Under the pieces are notes generated by a model that was given only the letters and a program-made list of their open reading frames with translations, was not told where the DNA came from and did not search any database. The translations under genes and the position numbers were made by a program. Below, piece by piece: positions 24,715 through 32,600 of a stretch of DNA of 64,000 nucleotides. The DNA lies in NCBI GenBank assembly GCA_052143575.1, contig JBKQSP010000059.1, forward strand, positions 62,001 to 126,000, written 5' to 3'. How positions within the stretch are numbered: the first letter of the stretch is position 1; every line of letters begins with the position of its first letter. The DNA is from JAKACA01 sp052143575 (GTDB lineage Bacteria; Actinomycetota; Acidimicrobiia; Acidimicrobiales; Bog-793).

Positions 24715-25749
24715 TCAGCGGCTCACCGAGATGAAGTCGGCGTAGAACAAGCCGAGGGCGACACCGGTGCACAGGCCGGAGAAGATCCAAAAGCGGATCG
24801 TCACGGTGGTTTCCGGCCACCCGACCAGCTCGAAGTGATGGTGCAGAGGGGCCATTCGCAACACGCGCCGGCCAAAGACCCGGAAGCTCACGACCTGAGC
24901 GACAACCGAGAGTGTGACGATCACGAACAAGCCCCCGATGATGGGGAGCAGCAGCTGGAGGTTCATCGAGAGGGCGATGCAGGCGAGGCCTGTCCCGAGG
25001 GCGAGGGATCCCGTATCACCCATGATGATGCGGGCTGGGGCAGCGTTCCACCAGAGGAAGCCGACGCAGGCGCCTGCCGAGGCCATGGCGACGATGGCGA
25101 GGTCGCGAGCATTGGCGACGGTGAGGTGGTAGATCGAAACGTGCCGGATCTGCCAGTAGCCGATGATGGCGAAGCACGAGAAGGCGAAGGTCGAGGAGCC
25201 GGCCGCCAGGCCGTCGAGGCCGTCTGTCAGGTTGACGGCGTTGGACGCCCCGACGATGATGAGGACGGCCCAGATGGCCCAGCCGACCTTGCCAAGCTGC
25301 CAGCCCGGCAGGTTGTAGCGCGTGAAGGAGAGCTGGGTGTTGATGTGCACCCAGTAGATCGCCCCGAAGGCGAAGCCAATGGCGACCGCCAGCTGCAGAG
25401 CGAACTTGGCGCGCTTGTTGAGCCCGAGGCTCCGCTGCCGGCTGACCTTCAGCCAGTCGTCGGTCGCCCCGATGAGACCGGTGGCGATGATGGCGAGCAC
25501 GACGAGCCAGCCCGAGGCCGTGAACGTGGCGCTCGTGCCCACGTGGCCGAGAACGAAGCCGACGAGGATGGCCGCCAGCATGGCGATGCCGCCCATCGTC
25601 GGCGTCCCCTGCTTGGCGGCGTGTTGCGCCGGCCCGTCGTCGCGGACGTGCTGGCCGATGCTCCAGCGGATCAACCAGCGCAAGAGGAGCGGCGTGCCGA
25701 ACCCGGCGACGAGGATGGCCACTCCCCCGGCCGTGAAGAGCGAGATCAT
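24715..25749 (-). CDS. mraY: Phospho-MurNAc-pentapeptide translocase MraY
   Basis: Integral membrane transferase that moves phospho-MurNAc-pentapeptide onto undecaprenyl phosphate, forming lipid I. The 344-residue protein has about ten membrane segments and the MraY motifs GTPTMGGIAML, DDWLKVSRQRSLGLNKRAKF, NAVNLTDGLDGLAAG and a C-terminal MAPLHHHFELVGWPETTVTIRFWI (catalytic Asp and His clusters). Start ATG at 25749 overlaps the murE stop by four bases. Confidence 0.96.
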   Translation of the reverse strand: MISLFTAGGVAILVAGFGTPLLLRWLIRWSIGQHVRDDGPAQHAAKQGTPTMGGIAMLAAILVGFVLGHVGTSATFTASGWLVVLAIIATGLIGATDDWLKVSRQRSLGLNKRAKFALQLAVAIGFAFGAIYWVHINTQLSFTRYNLPGWQLGKVGWAIWAVLIIVGASNAVNLTDGLDGLAAGSSTFAFSCFAIIGYWQIRHVSIYHLTVANARDLAIVAMASAGACVGFLWWNAAPARIIMGDTGSLALGTGLACIALSMNLQLLLPIIGGLFVIVTLSVVAQVVSFRVFGRRVLRMAPLHHHFELVGWPETTVTIRFWIFSGLCTGVALGLFYADFISVSR

Positions 25750-27215
25750 CGCTCCGCCGCCAATCGGGCGGCTTCGAGGCGCACGACCTCGCGGTCGTCG
25801 AAGTGGTGCAGCTCGTCACCGATCTGTTGCGTCTTCTCGTGGCCTTTGCCGGCGACGACGACGACGTCGCCGGGTCGAGCGAGCCCGAGCCCGAGTGCGA
25901 TGGCGGCCCGCCGGTCCGGCTCGATGACCAGCTCGGCGCCGCCGTCGGCGCCCGCCTGCACCTCTCCGATGATCTCGAGGGCGTTCTCGTGGCGCGGGTT
26001 GTCGGAGGTGAGGACCACGAGGTCGGCCGAGGTGGTGGCCGCCTGACCCATGAGCGGTCGCTTTTCTCTGTCCCGGTCGCCGCCTGCGCCGAACACGACG
26101 ATGAGGCGGCCGTCGCCGGCGAGGCGGCGGATGGCGGCAAGCGCTTCGTAGAGGGCCGACGGCGTGTGGGCGAAGTCCACGACGACGGTGATGCCGAGGG
26201 CGTTCTCGACCCGCTCGAAGCGGCCGGGGACGCCGCCCGCCGACGAGAGCCCGGCGGCGACGCCGGCGGCGCTCGCTCCGAGGGCCCGGGCGGCGGCGGC
26301 GGCGGCGAGGGCGTTGCGGACGTTCGGCTCGCCGGTGAGGTGAAGGTGCACGCGCTGCCCGTCGAGCACGAAACGGGCGGCGTCGAGATCCATCTCGAGA
26401 CCGCCGGCGTCGGCAAGCTGGTAGCCGGTGAGCGGGATGCCCGCTCGCTGCAAGAGCCGCTCCCCGTAGGGGTCGTCGGCGTTGACGACGCCCGCCGTGG
26501 CGTGCTCGGGCGTGAAGAGCTGCGCCTTCGCCTCGAAGTACCGCTCCATCGTCAGGTGGTAGTCGAGGTGGTCCTGGCTCAAGTTCGTGAAGACGGCGAC
26601 GTCGTGGCGGTATCCGTCGACGCGGTGTTGCACGAGGGCATGAGAGGTCACTTCGAGTGCGACGGCTTGACGGTCCGCCGCCACGGCGGCAGCGAGCTGT
26701 CGCTGCAAGTCTGGGGCTTCGGGGGTGGTGCGCGCACCACTGAGCGTACCGATGACGGCGGTGGGCCAGCCTTCGGCCTCCAGCACGCTGGCGAGCAGGT
26801 AGGTCGTGGTCGTCTTTCCGTTCGTGCCGGTCACGCCCACGGTGAGGAGCTTGGCGGCCGGGTCGTGATGAACGGTGCAGGCCGCCTCGGCCATGGCCGT
26901 ACGGGAGCGACCGGTCCCCATCACGAGCTGGGGGGCTCGTCGGGCGTGCCCCTCCAGCGGCCGTTCGCACACGAAGGCGACGGCGCCCGCCTGCAGCGCC
27001 TCGTCGGCGTAGGCGTGCCCGTCGTACAGCTCGCCTGGCACGCAGCAGAAGAGATCGCCGCCTCCGTTGCCGGGCCGGACGCTTCGGTGGTCGAACAGGA
27101 CGTCGCGCACGAGGACACCGCCGGCGTCTCCCATGACCGCTTCGGGGCGCACTCGGTCGATCACGTCGCTCAAGGGCACGGCGTCGAGGTCGGCGGGTCT
27201 GTCCGTGCCACTCAC
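25746..27215 (-). CDS. murE: UDP-MurNAc-L-Ala-D-Glu-meso-diaminopimelate ligase
   Basis: Adds the third residue of the peptidoglycan stem peptide. The 489-residue ligase shows the P-loop GVTGTNGKTTTTYLLASVLE, the carbamylated-lysine region (ERYFEAKAQLF) and a C-terminal DNPRHE box. DNPR is the motif that selects meso-diaminopimelate over lysine, which agrees with the nearby dapC, dapD, dapE and dapF genes. The frame and length are normal. It lies 30 bases downstream of ftsI and overlaps mraY by four bases, leaving no space for murF. Confidence 0.95.
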   Translation of the reverse strand: MSGTDRPADLDAVPLSDVIDRVRPEAVMGDAGGVLVRDVLFDHRSVRPGNGGGDLFCCVPGELYDGHAYADEALQAGAVAFVCERPLEGHARRAPQLVMGTGRSRTAMAEAACTVHHDPAAKLLTVGVTGTNGKTTTTYLLASVLEAEGWPTAVIGTLSGARTTPEAPDLQRQLAAAVAADRQAVALEVTSHALVQHRVDGYRHDVAVFTNLSQDHLDYHLTMERYFEAKAQLFTPEHATAGVVNADDPYGERLLQRAGIPLTGYQLADAGGLEMDLDAARFVLDGQRVHLHLTGEPNVRNALAAAAAARALGASAAGVAAGLSSAGGVPGRFERVENALGITVVVDFAHTPSALYEALAAIRRLAGDGRLIVVFGAGGDRDREKRPLMGQAATTSADLVVLTSDNPRHENALEIIGEVQAGADGGAELVIEPDRRAAIALGLGLARPGDVVVVAGKGHEKTQQIGDELHHFDDREVVRLEAARLAAER

Positions 27216-27245
27216 GGATGCCTCGCGGTCACGGGCCGACCGTGC

Positions 27246-29510
27246 TCACGGCTGGCAGACGCCGGAGGGAGGGGTCGCCGGCGGCGAGACGTCGAAGTGG
27301 CGAAGGGCATAGCGCATGATGGTCGAGAACACGGGCGCCGAGGCAGAGCCGCCGTAGTAGTCGTCCGGGTGCTTGATGACGACGATCGCCGTGAGCTGGG
27401 GCGCCTGCGCCGGCACGAAGCCGACGAACGTGGCCATCCACGCCCCCGCCGTGTAGCCGTCGTGGCCGTTGGGAATCTGCGCCGTCCCCGTCTTGCCGGC
27501 CACCGTGTAGCCGGGGATCTGCGCCGCCGTGGCGGTTCCCTCGGAGGTCACGCACTCGAGCATGGGAACGAGCTCGGCGGCGGTGGCAGCAGTCATCACG
27601 CGCCGCGGCGCCGCCGGTGCGATCACGGTCTCTGCGCCCTTGGAGGACACCGTCGCCTGCAGGAGGCGGGGCGGGATGTAGACGCCCCCGTTGGCGACGG
27701 CGTTGTAGGCCTCGGCGACCTGTAGGGGGGTGACGGCCTCCCCCGTGCCGATCGGGACGCTCCCCATCGAGAAGTCCGAGCTTTTCGGCCTAGGCAGGCT
27801 GCCCCGGTCCTCGCCGGGCCAGTCGAGCGCTGTGAGATGCCCGAAGCCGAGGTTCAGGAGCTGGTCGTAGAGCCGCCTCGGGCCGAGTTTGGCGGCGATC
27901 TCGATCGTGCCGACGTTCGAGGACTGGGCGAGGATCTGGGCGACGGGAAGCACTTCGGTCGGGTGATAGTCGGCATCCTCGAAGGGCCACCCACCGACGT
28001 TGATCGAGTACGGAACCGTGAACGTCGAGGTCGGCGAGATGATTCCGTCCTGCAGCGCCGCCGAGACCGTTGCCAGCTTCATGACGGATCCGGCCTGGTA
28101 CTCCGACGTCACGGCGAGGTTCTGGCCGGCCGTGGAGACGACACCGCTCTTCGAGCGCACGAGGTTGACCATGGCGAGAATCCCGCCCGTCCTCGTGTCG
28201 AGCACGACGACCGTCCCACTGGCGGCGCGTGTGGCCTTCAACTGTGCGCCTAGCGCACGCGTGACCTCGAATTGAAGCGGCTGGTCGAGCGTGAGAACGA
28301 GCCCTTCGCCCTGATGAGCCGGTTGGATGTCCTGCGCACCGACGGGAAGCGCTTCCCCCGCCGGACCGACGGCGAGCTCCTCACTGCCCGCCGTGCCCGC
28401 CAGGAGGCTCTGCTGCTCGTACTCGAGACCGGACAGCCCCGTCCCCGAGAAGCCCACGACGCCGAGCAACGGCGAGAAGAGGGCCCCGTCCGGGTCGACG
28501 CGGGCCGGGTCCGGCACGAACGAGACGTTCGGCAAGTTGAGCGCTTGAATGGCCGACTCGGTTGTCGTCCCGACCTGACGAGCAAGGGTCACATAGCCCG
28601 ACTTCTTCGCAAGGAGTGCGTGCAACGTGGCGGAAGGCAGCTTGAGCAGATGGGCGAGGGCCGCGAGATCGGCGTTGGGATTGCTCACGAGGAAGTCGTC
28701 GCTCACGACGTCGACGCGGGGAACCGAGACAGCGATGAGGTTGCCGTCGCGGTCGTAGATCGAGCCACGCAGCGCCTGCAGCGTCACCTTCTGGTAGAGC
28801 TCGGAGTTGCCATAGGCGGCGTACTTGGCGGCACCGAGCCCTTGCACGTCCACGACCCGGGCGACGAGGAACGACACGACGAGCAAGGCGGCGAAGACGA
28901 GCCCGTGGATGCGTCGCCGATGCGCCGCCCCCGTCGAGCGCCTCGCTGTTGCCGCCGCACGCCGCGCCGAGACGCCTCGCCCGACCGATGCCGGCCGCCT
29001 CGCCGCGGCCGCACGGGCCGAAGATGCCGGGCGGGCCGAAGATGCCGAGCGATCCGGCGATGCGGGTCCATTCGCCGATGCAGGGCGGTCTCCCGCGGCA
29101 GGGCGCCTCGCCCGCTCGGGGCGAGGGTCCGGGTCGGATCCGGCGGCCGACCGAGAGCGAGCTGCCGGCGCGAGGCGACCGATGGGCGCCTGGCGCCCTG
29201 AAGACGCCGAGTCGGCCGCCAGTGGACGGCCAAGCTGGTCGCGCCGCAGAGGAGCGCTCCTCACCGGGTTCTCTCTCGCGCCGCGCCGCCTCACGGTGCT
29301 GGGGCGTTCCGCCCGCCGGCCCCGAAACGGCGTTGCGGCTCGCTCAGCCTCCGTTCGACCTCGGCCCGAAGGGATCGCTCTCCCCCGCCGATCGGAGGCG
29401 CCAGGCTCGTCGCCTGCCTCGGGCCGCGGGCGGCGCGATGCAGACCGGGCTGCGTCCGCGCGATCCGGACGGTCACTCCGTGACGAGGCCGGGGGACGGC
29501 GCTCGCTCAC
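27246..29510 (-). CDS. ftsI: Class B penicillin-binding protein FtsI (PBP3) with a 200-residue basic tail
   Basis: Septal transpeptidase, 754 residues. Residues 1-200 are a cytoplasmic Arg/Ala/Pro/Ser-rich low-complexity tail, followed by one membrane helix (about 203-222), the PBP dimerisation domain (GSIYDRDGNLIAVS) and the transpeptidase domain with SVMK at 475-478 (catalytic Ser475), SSN at 530-532 and KTG at 673-675. The GTG at 29510 is chosen because it overlaps the ftsL stop by four bases (GTGA) and the frame stays open; a later GTG (VRSAPLRR) would still leave about 115 tail residues. The typical tail in this family is 20-50 residues, so the length is odd. Confidence 0.92.
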   Translation of the reverse strand: MSERRPPASSRSDRPDRADAARSASRRPRPEAGDEPGASDRRGRAIPSGRGRTEAERAATPFRGRRAERPSTVRRRGARENPVRSAPLRRDQLGRPLAADSASSGRQAPIGRLAPAARSRSAAGSDPDPRPERARRPAAGDRPASANGPASPDRSASSARPASSARAAAARRPASVGRGVSARRAAATARRSTGAAHRRRIHGLVFAALLVVSFLVARVVDVQGLGAAKYAAYGNSELYQKVTLQALRGSIYDRDGNLIAVSVPRVDVVSDDFLVSNPNADLAALAHLLKLPSATLHALLAKKSGYVTLARQVGTTTESAIQALNLPNVSFVPDPARVDPDGALFSPLLGVVGFSGTGLSGLEYEQQSLLAGTAGSEELAVGPAGEALPVGAQDIQPAHQGEGLVLTLDQPLQFEVTRALGAQLKATRAASGTVVVLDTRTGGILAMVNLVRSKSGVVSTAGQNLAVTSEYQAGSVMKLATVSAALQDGIISPTSTFTVPYSINVGGWPFEDADYHPTEVLPVAQILAQSSNVGTIEIAAKLGPRRLYDQLLNLGFGHLTALDWPGEDRGSLPRPKSSDFSMGSVPIGTGEAVTPLQVAEAYNAVANGGVYIPPRLLQATVSSKGAETVIAPAAPRRVMTAATAAELVPMLECVTSEGTATAAQIPGYTVAGKTGTAQIPNGHDGYTAGAWMATFVGFVPAQAPQLTAIVVIKHPDDYYGGSASAPVFSTIMRYALRHFDVSPPATPPSGVCQP

Positions 29511-30022
29511 GGCGCGTGCGATGCGGTCGTCGAGTTGTGCGGTGACCCAGCCGATCGAGGCGTGCCCCGATGAGGCGCCGCCGCCACCGTCTCCGGGTCG
29601 TGGGCCTGCGCGACGGACTCTCCCGGGTTCACGGGTGTCAAGTAGGTGACGGCCTTCGGGGTGACCATGTGGAGACCGGTCGTCGCGATGGCGAGGATGC
29701 GCGAGGGAGCTACGAGCTCGGCCTTCTGCAGCTGGTAATCCTGTTGGACTTGCAAAGCCCGGGCGACCTGGGATTGCAGGACGTCCGAGCGGACCTGGTC
29801 GGAAGCGACGAGGGCGTGCCCGAGGGCCGCGAGAACGAGGGGCCCGGCGACACAGATGGCGGCGAGCGTCATGAGGACGCGTGCCTGCCGCCGGTGGGCG
29901 CGAGCGACGAGGTGTCGGCGATCGAGGACATCCAGCTCGGGAGCGGCGGACTCCGGTCGTTCCGCACCGTGGCGTCGGGGGTTGCCGGCGCTCGGTGCCA
30001 CTGATGCGGTTCGTGAGGCCAC
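29507..30022 (-). CDS. ftsL: FtsL-like bitopic cell division protein
   Basis: Small divisome protein of 171 residues placed between rsmH and ftsI, where ftsL belongs. It has a basic N-terminal tail (about 1-45), one membrane helix (LMTLAAICVAGPLVLAALGHALV) and a heptad-like helical region (SDQVRSDVLQSQVARALQVQQDYQLQKAEL) with the short LVAPSRILAIA segment seen after the coil in FtsL. The start GTG at 30022 shares one base with the rsmH stop (TAGTG) and follows GAGGAGGGG. Sequence conservation of FtsL is low, so the name rests mainly on position and topology. Confidence 0.82.
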   Translation of the reverse strand: MASRTASVAPSAGNPRRHGAERPESAAPELDVLDRRHLVARAHRRQARVLMTLAAICVAGPLVLAALGHALVASDQVRSDVLQSQVARALQVQQDYQLQKAELVAPSRILAIATTGLHMVTPKAVTYLTPVNPGESVAQAHDPETVAAAPHRGTPRSAGSPHNSTTASHAP

Positions 30023-31038
30023 TACCCCTCCTCGCCGGTGATGAGACCGGTTGTCTTCGGCGTTCTCTTTCCGAACGGTGCCGCCAGCCGCTCGACCGCC
30101 CGCAGACGGGCACTCGACGACCGCGGGTTCTCGGCAACCTCCGCAGGTGCAGGTAGGCGAGCACCCCGAGTGAGCAACCGGACGGCGGGGATCGCCCCGC
30201 AGACGCAGCCGATCTCCGGCGGGCACGTGCACCAGCCGGCGGCAGCAGCCGCGAAGTGGTCTTTCACGAGCCGGTCCTCGCCCGAGTGGTAGGAGAGCAC
30301 GACGCAGCGGCCGTCCGGCGCCAAGGCCTCCATGGCATCGTCGATGGCCGGCCCGAGCAACTCCAGCTCCTCGTTCACGGCGATGCGAAGTGCTTGGAAG
30401 ACTCGCTTGGCCGGATGACCGCCGCGGTGGCGGGCAGCTGCCGGGATGGCGTAGCGCACGACTTCCGCGAGTTGCTGCGTCGTCGTGAGCGGGCGGGCAT
30501 TGACGACGGCGCGGGCGATTCGACGGGCGAACCGCGCCTCGCCGTTGCCGGCGAACAAACGGGCCAGGTCAGCCTCGGCGGTGTTGTTGACGACCTCGGC
30601 AGCCGTGACGCCCTCCGACGGATCCATCCGCATGTCGAGCGGAGCGTCGAAGCGGTAGGAGAAACCCCGTCCCGCCTCGTCGAACTGCCTCGAGCTGACG
30701 CCGAGGTCGAACAGGCCTCCGGAGACGGGCTCTCCGGAGGCGATTTCCGCCAGCACCTCGGCCAGGCGGTCGAAGCGGGCGTGCACGACGACAGCACGCG
30801 CACCGAACGGCGAGAGCATGGCACGGGCGGCGGCCACCGCCTCCGGGTCGCGGTCGAGGCCCACGAGTCGGTGAGTGCTGGAGGCGGCGAGAACGGCGGC
30901 TGCGTGCCCGCCGCCCCCGACGGTGGCGTCGAGGATGACGCCTCCGGGTGTGGCCGTCAGCAGTTCCACGACCTCGCCAACCATGACGGGCAAGTGGGCG
31001 AAGTCCCCACTTGAGCCCTGCGACATCTCCCGGGTCAT
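30022..31038 (-). CDS. rsmH: 16S rRNA (cytosine1402-N4)-methyltransferase RsmH (MraW)
   Basis: SAM-dependent methyltransferase acting on C1402 of 16S rRNA; second gene of the dcw cluster. The 338-residue protein has the SAM-binding loop DATVGGGGHAAAVL, the RsmH signature GLFDLGVSSRQFDEAGRGFSYR (key residues DLGVSS and GFSYR), then PAKRVFQALRIAVNEEL and LSYHSGEDRLVKDHF. The ATG at 31038 is preferred because AGGGGG lies six bases upstream; an ATG at 31026 is possible. Both the ribosome site and the 31038 start codon lie inside one strand of a 29-bp RNA helix (see 31027-31159). Confidence 0.95.
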   Translation of the reverse strand: MTREMSQGSSGDFAHLPVMVGEVVELLTATPGGVILDATVGGGGHAAAVLAASSTHRLVGLDRDPEAVAAARAMLSPFGARAVVVHARFDRLAEVLAEIASGEPVSGGLFDLGVSSRQFDEAGRGFSYRFDAPLDMRMDPSEGVTAAEVVNNTAEADLARLFAGNGEARFARRIARAVVNARPLTTTQQLAEVVRYAIPAAARHRGGHPAKRVFQALRIAVNEELELLGPAIDDAMEALAPDGRCVVLSYHSGEDRLVKDHFAAAAAGWCTCPPEIGCVCGAIPAVRLLTRGARLPAPAEVAENPRSSSARLRAVERLAAPFGKRTPKTTGLITGEEG

Positions 31039-31159
31039 CCGCAGCCCCCTAGCCGCTTCGCGGTACGAGGGTCGTACCTCCGAGCGGGGATGGCGGTTCT
31101 TGGCGGAGAGGGTTGAACCATCCCGCGCGCCGGCCAAGGGGCTGCGGATGACCCGGGAA
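31027..31159 (-). ncRNA. Three-way-junction structured leader over the rsmH start (inverted repeat)
   Basis: In the minus-strand transcript, 31159-31131 pairs with 31055-31027 in a continuous 29-bp helix with three G-U wobbles. Its 20-bp core (plus-strand 31029-31048 and 31138-31157) is a perfect inverted repeat. The loop holds two more stems: 31062-31078 (GGTACGA/TCGTACC, 3-base loop) and 31087-31124 (GGGATGG/CCATCCC plus three inner pairs). The 3' strand of the long helix contains the rsmH ribosome site and ATG. This could act as a cis-regulatory element controlling rsmH translation. A structured mraW leader motif has been described in actinobacteria; membership here is untested. Confidence 0.7.
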
Positions 31160-31196
31160 CTTCCGATGGGGCATTTCTCGTGTGTGGTCGCACGGC

Positions 31197-31601
31197 TCAC
31201 GTCCCCGTGCTCCCGAAGGACAGCTCGCGGGACTCCCACACCTGCTTCGACCACAGCTCCACCCGGTCAAAGACACCGAAGAAGAGGACTTCGGTCCCGA
31301 TCCGAGCGTGTTCACGCAGGCCAGGGGGCACGATCATGCGTCCCTGGTGGTCGAGGACGAAATCGCTGCACATCGAGAACCAGCGCCGGACCTCGTGCCC
31401 GACGGCGGCGCTCTCTTTGGCGCGGAGATGCTGACGCCTCGACTCGTCTGCGTACTCGGTCGTCGTCCACAGCGCGATGCAACCGTCCTCGTGAGGCGCG
31501 AGGACACCTTGGGGCACGAACAGCGGGCGAAACCGCTGCGGCACGATGACCCGCGACTTGGGGTCGAGTGAGCGCTCGTCGCGACCTTTCAGCGACTCCA
31601 A
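31197..31601 (-). CDS. mraZ: MraZ transcriptional regulator
   Basis: DNA-binding repressor of the dcw cluster with two AbrB-like SpoVT half domains. The 134-residue product shows DERSLDPKSRVIVPQRFR in the first half and DHQGRMIVPPGLREHARI in the second, the repeated MraZ motif (D-x-K/Q-x-R-[VM]-[IL]-[VI]-P). The start is a TTG at 31601 with AGGGA about 4 bases upstream; no better ATG or GTG precedes the conserved domain. It is the first gene of the division cluster and lies just downstream of three direct repeats that resemble MraZ-binding boxes. Confidence 0.93.
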   Translation of the reverse strand: MESLKGRDERSLDPKSRVIVPQRFRPLFVPQGVLAPHEDGCIALWTTTEYADESRRQHLRAKESAAVGHEVRRWFSMCSDFVLDHQGRMIVPPGLREHARIGTEVLFFGVFDRVELWSKQVWESRELSFGSTGT

Positions 31602-31660
31602 GTGTCCCTACGCAACCTCTCAGCGTTCCGGGCCAGCTCCCCTAGCCCCCACTCGGCCCC

Positions 31661-31689
31661 ACCATACCTCTCTTTGTCCCCACCAACAA
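31661..31689 (-). promoter_or_regulatory. Probable promoter of the mraZ/dcw operon
   Basis: On the minus strand a -35-like TTGTTG (31689-31684) is followed after 17 bases by a -10-like TATGGT (31666-31661), about 60 bases before the mraZ start. The -35 element lies within the MraZ-box array, so a bound repressor would block polymerase. There is no other obvious promoter for the cluster until the ftsQ-ftsZ gap. Confidence 0.55.
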
Positions 31690-31705
31690 CCACCAATAGC
31701 CACCA
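31680..31705 (-). promoter_or_regulatory. Three direct repeats resembling MraZ-binding boxes
   Basis: On the minus strand TGGTGG occurs three times at an exact 10-bp period (plus-strand CCACCA at 31680-31685, 31690-31695 and 31700-31705), separated by 4-base spacers. Known MraZ operators are three or four direct repeats with a TGGG- or GTGG-type core at 10-bp spacing just upstream of mraZ, the geometry expected for a ring-shaped oligomer contacting one DNA face. Position, spacing and core all fit autoregulation. Confidence 0.75.
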
Positions 31706-31911
31706 CCGATCAGTGAGCGGCCGTCCGGGGCTCCTCGCTCCCCACCGCGATCGGCCCGGGCAGAGGCGACAGGTCGCCGAGGCGCCAGATGACGCCGGCT
31801 CGTGGCTCGGGGCGCCGCGTGCACGCCGCTGCCTGGAGCCGACCGGGCTACGGCCCTCCGGTCGCTTCAGCTCAGGGGGCGGCGGGCAGGCGGATCTGCC
31901 GACAGCCGCCT
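31706..31911. other. Intergenic remainder between the mraZ operator and the lplA-like stop, with a stem-loop
   Basis: The whole gene-free stretch is 31602-31911 (310 bases). Its first third holds the mraZ promoter and boxes. The rest carries no convincing gene; short frames lack coding features. At 31878-31910 a strong nested stem-loop (GGCGGC/GCCGCC outside, GGCAG/CTGCC inside) lies directly after the lplA-like stop and may end that transcript, although no U-tract follows. Confidence 0.55.
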
Positions 31912-32538
31912 TCAGGACAGCCGGCTGAGGACGGCCTCGAGGAGTGCCGTCCTCACGCTCCGCCCGCCGGGCACGACCGTCGCCGCCGTCGCCAGGAAGG
32001 TCCCCGCCTCCAGTTGGTCGTCACCGGTCAGCCCGAGGAGAAGCGGTAGCTCGAACGGATCGAAGTCGAGCATGGCCATCGAATGGAACCAGGCTCCACT
32101 GCGGTCACGCCGTTGTGAGATCCCGACGACCTTGCGGCCCTCGATCATGACCTCGCCCGCCCCGCGGCCGGCGAAGCAGAGGATCGCTGACCATGTCGTG
32201 GCCGTGGTCTCGGCGCTCGAGATGACGACGGGCGGGGACGCCGCCTCCACGGTGGCGGCGAGGGCGGAGCGCCACGCCTGCCCGAGAAACATGAACGACG
32301 CCAGCACATCGTCGGAGAAGCGGGCGTCCGACCGCGGCAGGAACACGTCGATCCACACCTGGGCACCCGGTCGAACGACGACCGCCCCCCCGCCGCTGCG
32401 CCGCCGCAGGACGTCGAGGCCGGCTGCGGCGCACGTCACGACATCGACATTCGAATCGCTCTGGGTGCTTCCGAGCACCACGGCGCCCGAGGTCGGCTCG
32501 CACACGACCACCGTCGGCACCGAGAGGGCCGGCACCAC
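31912..32538 (-). CDS. Lipoate-protein ligase A-like protein
   Basis: BPL/LplA catalytic-fold protein. The diagnostic motif RRRSGGGAVVVRPG (family form RRxSGGGAVYHD) and GRKVVGISQRR (the catalytic lysine motif) are both present, with FHSMAMLDFD near the end. Relatives transfer lipoate, octanoate or biotin to carrier proteins; the exact substrate is not clear and no lipoyl-domain gene is nearby. The GTG at 32538 gives 208 residues and has AGGGA seven bases upstream. The domain may begin earlier: a CTG at 32604 overlapping the HNH stop (CTGA) would add 22 residues. Confidence 0.75.
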   Translation of the reverse strand: MVPALSVPTVVVCEPTSGAVVLGSTQSDSNVDVVTCAAAGLDVLRRRSGGGAVVVRPGAQVWIDVFLPRSDARFSDDVLASFMFLGQAWRSALAATVEAASPPVVISSAETTATTWSAILCFAGRGAGEVMIEGRKVVGISQRRDRSGAWFHSMAMLDFDPFELPLLLGLTGDDQLEAGTFLATAATVVPGGRSVRTALLEAVLSRLS

Positions 32539-32600
32539 GAGGAGATCCCTCGGCGACCCGGTGCGTTCGTCGACGACGAACGGTGGGCTGATCGGGTCGG

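Noticed and set aside
29511..30164. Extension of the FtsI frame to 30164 (972 residues).
   Set aside because: This part lies opposite the frame of ftsL, which has a proper start, membrane helix and position. The GTGA junction at 29510 explains the start.
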